This document shows, one piece after another, positions 56,370-64,000 of a stretch of DNA of 64,000 bases (position 1 is the first letter of the stretch; each line of letters begins with the position of its first letter). Position numbers and translations under genes: made by a program. The notes beneath the pieces were generated by a model. It was not told where the DNA came from, did no database searches, and saw nothing but the letters and a program-made list of their open reading frames with translations. Origin of the DNA: Drosophila persimilis (taxonomy: Eukaryota > Arthropoda > Insecta > Diptera > Drosophilidae); contig NW_020825298.1 in the NCBI RefSeq assembly GCF_003286085.1, positions 13,702,001 to 13,766,000 of the forward strand, written 5' to 3'.

Positions 56370-57640
56370 CCTCCATAAGTGGAAAGAGGATACACGTAGT
56401 GCAAGAACAAATCAGCTTCGATACCATTTCCGGCGCATACCTTTAATGACGTATAAAATGTATTTGAAAGGTAAGATTCAAACTGACTAAATATATGTAG
56501 GTTTTAAAACTACAGCTGCGGCTCTTTTCGAGCGTCAAAATAATCATTACCCACCACTATCAGCGATTTTTGTTTTTCTTTGGTTCCATCAATTCTATTA
56601 GTTGCAATTTCGTTTCGTTTCATCGTTCAATTCGCAGTGACTTTTGTCCTGTGTGTGTGTACATTGTAAAATACAGTGTTAAAATACATACAAATACAGG
56701 TTTCCCAACGAAAATATGACAGCCCGGAACAAACGGTAACAACTACACACATACCTACATACATACATACATACATATGTAAATAGGTAGCGGCGAAAAT
56801 GACTTTTGAGGCAACTTTATTAAATGACACAACGCAACAAAGTTGAAGGATTTTTCTACGTTCAGAAATAAATCATTACACACCGACAACAAAGAAGAGA
56901 TATTAGGATCAGCATCATCAAAAAACTCGATGTAGCTCATCGGTCTTTAGTTTGGATCTTGAAGACTTTAATAGGATCGAGAAAAGGTATTTCTGCTCAG
57001 AACTGAGGATGTTAATGGTACTCCTGCTTGTTCGAATATGTATATAGAATATGTAGCTATAGGTAAAACATGTTGCCCAAAACATGTTTTCTATGAAGTG
57101 CGTAGAAAGCAGTCCACTAACTAGTGCAAACCTGTCGTGATGTTGGATACTGTAACAAAAGAGAGTACTTTACACTCGATTGCACGCCTCATTCGGGAGT
57201 GTCGAGTAACTGCGCTTTCATTTGGGTGAATGCAATTTCAACCAGAAGAATGAAGAGGCCAAGCAGTCGAGATGGCGATAGTAAAAGCGCCAAACGCAGG
57301 AAAAGGGCTGACAAGCAATTGCAGCGAAATGTAGGGTCGAACATTGAGCGAAAAATAATTGCCTTGAAGCACTGAAAGGTATCTTTTAAAGGACTTAACA
57401 ACTTGAAACTATTCTTGCATGCGTTCTAACGAGCCGAACAATATTAGAAGAGGAAATCCAAGATACATATATAGCTGATTAAATGATTCAACTGTTGAAT
57501 CGTAGAAACTCCGTAAAGAAAAGCAGAGCCAAGCCTCAAACGCCAGATTTCCAGTCGGAAACTAAAGCCCTGAACAAACAAGCAAACGAAAACAGCTGGT
57601 CAGAGCTTGGCAGTACCTAGACCGCTGTTGGCCCCAGAGC
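56370..57640. other. Intergenic region
   Basis: Holds an ACAT microsatellite (56755-56776). A minus-strand frame (56940-56755) and a basic 42-codon frame from 57250 look mildly protein-like but have no supporting context. Confidence 0.35.
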
Positions 57641-57668
57641 TCAGTTCAGATCTGGCCGTCGCGACGGC

Positions 57669-57986
57669 ATGGACATGTGTGCGTCAGCAGCACTCGGACT
57701 CATAGTTTTCCTACCTCTTGCGCTGCTGCAACTTGCCGCGCCAAGTATCAACTGGACGGAACGAATCGAGACGGAGCTGCCTTTGCAGGCGGACAAGGTG
57801 GCCTACTGTCGGAGTCTCCTGCATCCGCGACAGCCCCAGAAGCTGCGAACCTCCCTGCAGCACACAAGTTGTGCAGCCTTGGTGGACAATCAGCTGCCTG
57901 TGACAGGGGAGCTGCTGATGGACACCCAACCGCGCTGCTGGCTGGGATGGGAGGTTTTCGGAAGACGTTGTCGCAAACGTGTCTAA
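57669..57986 (+). CDS. Small secreted cysteine-containing protein
   Basis: A single-exon frame of 105 residues. Residues 1-24 are a strong signal peptide (ALGLIVFLPLALLQLAAPS). The mature part has four Cys, one in VAYCRSLLHPRQ, one in HTSCAALV and two in the C-terminal PRCWLGWEVFGRRCRKRV. The ending W/F-x-GR-C resembles small secreted insect peptides. An initiator-like TCAGTT (57641-57646) lies 28 bases before the ATG, so the leader would be very short, and AATAAA at 58013 lies 27 bases after the stop. This compact layout supports a real small gene. Fly genes of this kind are often haemolymph or accessory-gland products (inference). No family name is given. Confidence 0.7.
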   Translation: MDMCASAALGLIVFLPLALLQLAAPSINWTERIETELPLQADKVAYCRSLLHPRQPQKLRTSLQHTSCAALVDNQLPVTGELLMDTQPRCWLGWEVFGRRCRKRV

Positions 57987-58230
57987 TCGACATTCTTTTG
58001 ATTATGTTTCAAATAAAGCAAATGGAAAGGTGGCAAGAGAAGTAAATGCTAAACACATTTGGTTTTTGAAGTTTATTCTTACTTGTCGGCCTTAAAACTA
58101 AAACCAGACATGTACATATTTGGGCCCTGTTAGCCCCCGGGAAAAGACAACAATGGCCGAAGGACAAAGAGCAGTCTCGGCCATTTTTTCTTATCAAACT
58201 TCCGTGGGTGGAAAACTTCTACCACAGGAG

Positions 58231-58404
58231 TCAATCAACTTCCGCTTGGCCGTTGTCCTTTATTCGCCGCTGTTGTAGTTGGTCTATGGATTCATATATT
58301 TCATTTTTTGCATCCCTTTTTTCTGCCATCGCTGGCCAAATGGCCAAGGCATCAAGTGTCAATCAGTTTAAAGCAATGGAAGGGTTTCGCTCATGGATAG
58401 ACAT
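58231..58404 (-). pseudogene. Relic of a small gene with an in-frame stop and frameshift
   Basis: On the minus strand from ATG 58404 the reading MSIHERNPSIALN meets a TGA (58365-58363). It then goes on in the same frame as LTLDALAIWPAMAEKRDAKN and a Gln/Arg-rich helix to a TGA at 58233. One base off-frame it resumes as DSCGRSFPPTEV. Composition is that of a real soluble helical protein. Two breaks suggest a pseudogene, or an exon of a gene whose structure I have misread. Family not recognised. Confidence 0.35.
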
Positions 58405-60122
58405 AGTTTTAAACGCTCTGTGAGGGACTTTGGAAGTGGTTCGCCCTTAAGATGATGATAGAAGAATTGATTAAGATAAAGAAATACTATACATACTGTA
58501 GACTAGGGGGCAAGGGCATGCTTATAGGTAAACAAATGTTTAATTCATTTACGTTGCCTATTTTCTATAGGTCTTTCTTCGTTATTAATCATGTGATGTG
58601 TTTTCCAATTAATTCATTTTTTTTACCAAAGCCCAATGCAAATTATTGAAGAGTTTGTTGTCTTTGCAGGCTGGCAAGCATTGAATGGAGAAACTATGGC
58701 CGCAAATAATGAGGCACATGTTAATGAGGTGGATGTAGACCCTCACTAGTGTGTGACTAGATTTTGATGGAAGTGGTACAATACCAGGTACGTAACTATG
58801 GGAAAACGAATTTCTTTTGGTGGGAAATGGCTTTATTGGTTTTAAAAATATATCTAAAACAAGAATTTATAAGCCTCTTTCGGAGCCGAAAAACGTTGAC
58901 AACTAAATTGTTTTTTGATAGCTAGAAATAATAAGTTATAATAAGTTACTAATGTCCAAGGATGCCTCGATCTCACGGTATGTGAGATGACGATTTTTGA
59001 AGCACCATTTCAACAACGAAGGACATCGGAAAGTTCCAGAAATCATGGGTACTCCCTTGTCAAGATTCTTGTTACTTGTTTAACAAAGTTGAGACAATCT
59101 GAGACAATCAAAAAACGAGTCAGAGAGCGGCATGTGTAATTCAACTAAATATCAAAATAGTTGAAATGAATGAATGAAAGTATGTGATACTTGTAAAACA
59201 AGAAGGAGTAAAGTAAACCCACGAAAACTTTGGTTAAACAAACCAGGCATTTCACTGTCGATTGCACAAACAGAAACAGTGGCAGGAGCACTAGTAGGGA
59301 CGGACTCAGTGTTTGAGTGTTGCGACTACACGGTGCCCATTAATGGATCGAGGGATGCCGGCCTGCTTATTTATTTTGGAATAGCTTTTATCTCTGTCAA
59401 ATTTGATTCAAGGCAAGGCCCTGTGCCGCGACCAACCATATGGTACGGCATTAGTAGTACGGCAGATTTGGCTAGAGTAGAAAAGTTAATTCAGGTTCCA
59501 CGTCAAATACAACGCCGGCTCTTACTTCAGTTCTAACGAAGCAGAACGAGCAGTTTCGCCAAATTGCCAGAAACGCGCAGTCGTTGTTACGCGTCACCTG
59601 GCAAAACAAAGTTGTCACAACCGTCAAATTTGAAACTGCATTGAGGAGCATCCACATCGCAGTCTCTGCCAGGTTCTGCCGCACTGTTAGAAAAAGTTTT
59701 ATTGCCCAGAGTCACTGGAGCCTTTACAATAAAATCTGACCTACATAAGTTTACTCAGCTTTCAGAAACAAGCAAAATTGCTATAGAGACTCCGAGTACA
59801 CGTTACCCCCTAAAAAAACTTATCCCACCGTTGCATAGACTGGGCCGGGGGGGAGAAACAGAACCACCAGAAGAGGACTCAACAATCCTAACCCATTGCC
59901 GTACCATCTACCGTTCTGGATCTCAGATTAGCAAGATATATCAACAAAATGTTGGTAATAAAAAGATAGAGTTAAAGATTGAAGTATCAAATTTAAAAGG
60001 CTCATCGCTCCTCCTGGAAAGTCTGCGCTTTGTTTTATACCAACCAGAATAAAGGCTGATCTCTAATATATTTGGAGATGTGAGAAACAACACTCATTGA
60101 ATTAGCTGCAGACTTATAAGGG

Positions 60123-60227
60123 GATGAGTGGATCTTCCACCAAGCCAAGACTAAGGAGATACTCCTATTGCTTTGGCCAGCGATCAGCCCGGACCTAAAT
60201 CCAATAGAAGATCTTTCGGGTAATTGA
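60123..60227 (+). pseudogene. Tc1/mariner transposase relic
   Basis: The frame reads DEWIFHQAKTKEILLLLWPA followed by ISPDLNPIEDL and a stop. The block WPAxSPDLNPIE is the hallmark of the last catalytic motif in Tc1-like transposases. The preceding QQDN-type catalytic Asp segment is damaged, with residues missing. Only this fragment is clear; no terminal repeats were found. Confidence 0.75.
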
Positions 60228-61502
60228 CCTCAAAGAGGCATTGCGATAAATCAACTTGGTGGGGGATGCGGATGTGGGTAACAGCCAGAAGAATGTATAT
60301 CGTCCACGAAGGACGATAATCGGTATAAATAGCGGACAGAAAATAATTAGGAGCCGGACTAGTCTCTAAGCGACGCTACAGAACGAGATTCTACTGCTTT
60401 TTGGGTACATCTTAAAGCAGGAGTTCTCTGGAGTTCTTTGTCTTTGGGAAATATGGAAGACAAATGCCAATACGAAGAAATGCTCGCAGAATGATTACGC
60501 TTTGAGTTAGCAAACACAAATGTTTGCATTCTTTTAATTTACTTTTTTTTCACCAGTGCTAACGCGCGTCTAGCATTTACGATGCTGCGAGTGTTTGTTT
60601 TCAGAGAAATATATATTTTTGCATAGCTTGACGCATGATTAATATAAGATTTAAGTAAAAAAGTGAATGGAATCGCAGAGTGGTTTCCCCCCAAACTCAG
60701 TGAAACCAGGAATTTATTTTTTGTAAAGCCAAGTCAAAGTTGAAAACCAACCAAAAAATTAGTTGTTAGTTTAGTTAGTTAGTTTTTTCTTTAGAACTGC
60801 CTTTGCCTTCAAATGATTAAACCAATAGGAGATACCAATAACAGAATCGTACAATACATACTTAACTTTTTACTAATTTGAGAGTTCTATCATCTAAAGC
60901 AAAAGTTTTATTAGATTTATTGGATTTTTGAGGGCTCTGCAAAATTCTCCATTGGATGCGTGTGTATTTGCCACTTCTATCCGGACGATCCGGACTGCAC
61001 TGTGCGTCGTAGTACTGCAAAGAAATATCATGTAAGGTAGACTGGGAATTTTCAACTGGAGAAAATGTGGAGCGCACTATCATATATTTTTTTCTGAATC
61101 ATTAATCAATTAGGGTATTCTAATTTGGATAAAATCAAGTGTACACGTACAAATAGTAGACAATGAAATGTGCCAAGCGAGATAAAATAAAGCCCACAAT
61201 TTCCCTATCTGTATCCTTGAACCTACGACCCCTCCAAAGAAGTGTCTAAAATCCATTGATTGGGCTATGAACTGGTACCATCGCAGCATGCTGTTCAGAT
61301 TGGGGCCCCTGGGATTTATTTTATGACCTAAAACCTGGACACTCATACGTTGCCTTCCAGTAGTTTTTGCCACATCGAATTTTGTTCGTCTTAGCAGCCC
61401 TGTTTAAATCATTCTGTTAGATATTCCGTATTTCTTAACAAATCATTAGAAATCGTTCCACAAATTATTTCGGGAAATAAAAAGTCTTAAATACTTTCAA
61501 AA

Positions 61503-63757
61503 ATGGCGTAAGTAAATAATTAAGGGAATAATAATAGTGTACAAAAAATAACAAAACAACAAATATTTACAAATATGTAAGTGAGGCCGCCGAGTACAAG
61601 CCTGGCGACTTGCCATACAAAGAGCAAGATGATCGAAAACAGTTTTGCAAGTTTCACTACAAAGGCGTTCTCATCGTGGTCATTCCCCTCGTGTTTGCCC
61701 CGATTCTGCTGGCAGAGAATGTATTGGTACGTACAGGCCTGTCTATTTAGCAGGTCCTCGAATTGAACTGAATTCCCGATAGGTATCTCGGTTTATATAC
61801 ATTACAATATGCCTGTATCTGTACTACATCCTCAACGTTATGGCTCAAGGCGCAACTGCTTTTCTCTACATTACATTCATTCCTGTCTTGGGCATCGCGG
61901 GCTCTGGCCCCGTCAGCAATTCGTATTATACAGACCTAATATTTCTGACATATGGCAGCGTCATTATGGGCGTCATGATGGACTCTTCGAAGCTCAGTGA
62001 ACGTCTCGCAGTAATAGTTATCAAAATTTGTGGTTCCAACATCAGAGTGTAAGAAAATCCATACAAAACGATCATACTTACTAGGTCTTTCTCCGCATAG
62101 TTTTCAGATATTTCTGGTCCTTGTCACTGCGCTGTCATCCGTTCTGGTTAACTCCACACTCATTGCGGCCTTTTGGATGAAGGTGGCTCTAGCTGTGATG
62201 ACTGAATTCAACGAGGTGAGTGTCTGATCCCAGTATTAAATTAAGGCTCAAGCGATCCTTTTTTTCAGGCTGGTGTTGTTAAAATGTACTCCGACGAAGA
62301 GCCCTACGAGCGTGGATCGTAAGTCTAAAGTAGTGTGCCATACTTTAGATACAACAAAATAATACTTCTCTCCGTTTCACAGTAAACCCTATCCGTCGCG
62401 TCCTGCAGTGGGCATTTATTTAACCGTGTGCTATGCTTCCACCCTGGGGGGCATGATTTCGCCACTACAGGATCCCAATGAAGCTCTGATCGGCATTTTT
62501 AATAAGTAAGTAGAGTATTTTTATATCCGGTACTCAAGGAGCACAGAAGGAGGCGCTTCCCACCCCGTAAAGTATTTTTATTCTTAGCCAGCATCAATGG
62601 CCGGTTCGACATTGCGATGTCTGTCTGTCAGTCTTCTCGTTCCGTTAGTTATTCCGTAGTTATTGCCAAATTTGAGTCTTTCCCCTTTGAATGCAAAATA
62701 TAACCAAAATTATGTATAATTATACCTGTTCCCCCAGGAATTTGAAGGGAAAGGTCGGCGCTGGAAGCTTCCTGGTGCTGTTAATTGCTCCGATGATTCT
62801 TAGCATGATCGTATTGAGTCTTTGGATCAGTTGTATGTTCCTCGGACTAGCGGGGGGCAAAGTGAAGCAGGAGCTGGCCGAGGGTGCTGGCAATAGGGAC
62901 GGATTCAAACAGGCCGTGGCCGATAAGGGGGAGAAAATGGGTCCCTGGACAATCCACACCAAATTGTCCCTCATCCTGATTCTTGTTACATTTCTGCTAA
63001 TGATGACGCGAAAGCCTGGCTTCATGGATGGCTGGGACACCATAAGCAAGAAAACGACTAATGGTCCCTCCGTCACAATCATTGGAATGAGTATTCTATT
63101 CTTTGGCATTCCCGCCAACTACATGTTCTGCAAATACTACATGTGTCGCCAGCCCAAGAAGGAGGGCAGTGTGCCGTCGCTACTGGGCTGGAAGGCGGTG
63201 AATTCCAATACACCTTGGGGACACATCTTCATGCTGGCTGCCGGGTTCAGCTGCGTGTTTAGCGGCCAGAAGGCCGGTTTCTTTGATTGGTTGGCGGACT
63301 CGGCGAAGAAGAGTAAAATGAGCAAGGGAACCGCCTTGATGTATGGCTCCGCATTGGGAGCCCTGATGACTATCCTAGCACCAGCCACCACCTTGGCTAA
63401 GCTCGGTGTCCCCATTATGTTTGGAGCCGTAAGTGGACTACGGTCGATCAGGACTGTTTCAATACACCTCTTTCTTCTAGGGTAAGAACGTGGCCGTGCC
63501 ATTTGCGACTGCATTGCACAATCAGTTCATGCTACCAACCAGTACACCATCCAACACGATTATTGCCGGCTGGGGAAATGTCAGGCCCTTTCAGTTTGTA
63601 AGTATCTGCTAGACAGTAGTTGAAGGTCGTGACCCCAAGCAACGAACTGACTCTCATCCCCCAGCTATTGGGAGGCCTGGTACCCACCATACTCATGTTT
63701 GTCTTCATTCTGGGCTTCACCATGGCCCTAGGAGGAACTGCATTCTCCGGTTATTAA
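61503..63757 (+). CDS. SLC13 (Indy-like) divalent anion transporter, divergent
   Basis: Nine exons, all in phase: 61503..61507, 61582..61726, 61783..62046, 62108..62215, 62269..62318, 62383..62505, 62738..63428, 63481..63597 and 63665..63757, giving 531 residues. The first exon is only five bases (ATGGC). SLC13 proteins carry dicarboxylates or citrate across the plasma membrane. Many hydrophobic helices are seen, starting GVLIVVIPLVFAPILLAENVL. Family regions can be aligned: RLAVIVIKICG, VCYASTLGG, TRKPGFM, IIGMSILFFGIPANYMF, NTPWGHIFMLAAGF and, near the end, STPSNTIIAGWGN. Two usual substrate/sodium motifs are altered: the first SN[T/A] site reads VNSTLIAAF, and the GTATN-type loop reads LGGMISPLQDPNE. 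The exon 3 donor is weak (AGA|GTGTAAG). A strict transport role is therefore uncertain. Confidence 0.85.
62524..62690 (+). repeat. DINE-1/INE-1-like fragment in a transporter intron
   Basis: The words ccccgtaaagtatttttatt, cttagccagcatcaatggcc and gacattgcgatgtctgtctgtc match the other two fragments. It occupies most of the 232-base intron 6, so it has probably enlarged that intron. Confidence 0.6.
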
Positions 63758-63935
63758 ACCGAATTCAATACACAAACAGCAACCAATAAAATCACAATCA
63801 GCATCTAAACTGTGACTTGGTCTCTTACTCTTAGTCTCTGAGATCGAGAAGAAGCTCGAGAAGAACAAGTGGGAAACGTTTCCTTCCTTCATATGTACAT
63901 ACCTACACACCTAACTCATATACTTAGGTACCTGG

Positions 63936-63944
63936 TATAAAAAG
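63936..63944 (+). promoter_or_regulatory. Possible TATA box near the window end
   Basis: TATAAAAAG lies 56 bases before the window edge. A downstream gene may start just outside, but nothing else supports this. Confidence 0.2.
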
Positions 63945-64000
63945 CTATATTTGGCAATGTACAGCCCTGCTGAAATGCACCAAATTCGAACCCAAAAGCA

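Larger units (their letters stand above)
58020..61502. other. Gene-poor region before the transporter
   Basis: Apart from the relics listed separately, no gene is supported. A TATAAATAG box at about 60325 is followed by a 13-codon frame from 60452 ending in TGA, which is too short to call. Frames at 59174-59536 and 59702-60052 have no clear motif. Confidence 0.35.

Noticed and set aside
56755..56940. Minus-strand frame starting MSYIEFFDDADPNISSLL
   Set aside because: Protein-like for about 50 codons, then runs into a microsatellite; no splice sites or homologue recognised.
59174..60052. Two open frames before the Tc1 relic as further transposase parts
   Set aside because: They may belong to the same dead element, but no transposase motif (helix-turn-helix or first Asp) can be read, so only the clear C-terminal piece is annotated.
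61110..61373. 87-codon minus-strand frame upstream of the transporter
   Set aside because: No motif, and it overlaps the probable promoter region of the SLC13 gene.

Overview
This is nuclear DNA from a fruit fly (Drosophila). The genes have short introns with GT/AG borders, poly(A) signals and Drosophila core-promoter words (DRE TATCGATA, Motif 1 GGTCACACT). The protein families are insect ones: abo/DET1, a Dpr cell-surface receptor and an Indy-like SLC13 carrier. Genes I recognise (ATP synthase subunit g, abo) sit on chromosome arm 2L (Muller B) in D. melanogaster. Intergenic repeats resembling DINE-1/INE-1, and a gene order I do not recognise from D. melanogaster, suggest another Sophophora species, possibly of the obscura group. 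The species call is inference.

Layout. Bases 1-3100 hold two housekeeping genes in tandem, ATPsynG and abo, each behind a DRE. At 3520-4026 (minus) is a secreted Tyr/Pro-rich protein. From 4.0 to 6.2 kb there is a DINE-1-like fragment, a small coding relic and a local repeat. At 6.3-11.7 kb lies a TMEM214 orthologue whose two halves are separated by a 2.6-kb intron. That intron contains a copy of the gene's own upstream repeat, a possible alternative last exon and a possible internal promoter with an alternative first exon. At 11.9-13.5 kb two unrecognised genes face each other, and their coding ends overlap by 17 bases. Near 14.1 kb is a long imperfect hairpin with a DR5 AGGTCA repeat in its loop.

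From about 15 to 50 kb the window is one large gene of the Dpr family (closest to dpr2/dpr3 from memory). A signal-peptide exon is at 16351, followed by a 27-kb intron and six exons at 43.9-50.0 kb encoding two Ig domains and a hydrophobic tail. The 27-kb intron contains a complete 9.65-kb Ty3/gypsy-type LTR retrotransposon (20444-30095). Its 1917-bp LTRs look identical and it is flanked by AACC target duplications. Its gag is intact, its pol is intact in the -1 frame, and there is no env. The same intron carries a small antisense nested gene (34724-35079).

From 50 to 64 kb the gene density is low. There are two copies of an LTR-like repeat (51.7 and 56.1 kb), a G-rich tract, a small secreted cysteine-containing protein (57669-57986), relics of a small gene (58.3 kb) and of a Tc1/mariner transposase (60.1 kb), and finally a nine-exon SLC13 (Indy-like) transporter (61503-63757) in which the usual substrate-binding motifs are changed.

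The most unusual item is the retrotransposon Gag. It starts with a perfect RING-H2 zinc-binding signature, typical of E3 ubiquitin ligases, ahead of an ordinary Gag domain and CCHC knuckle. Second is the TMEM214 locus, which looks as if it is being divided into two transcription units by duplication of its upstream region. All splice models here are read by eye from borders and phase; none has been tested against transcripts.
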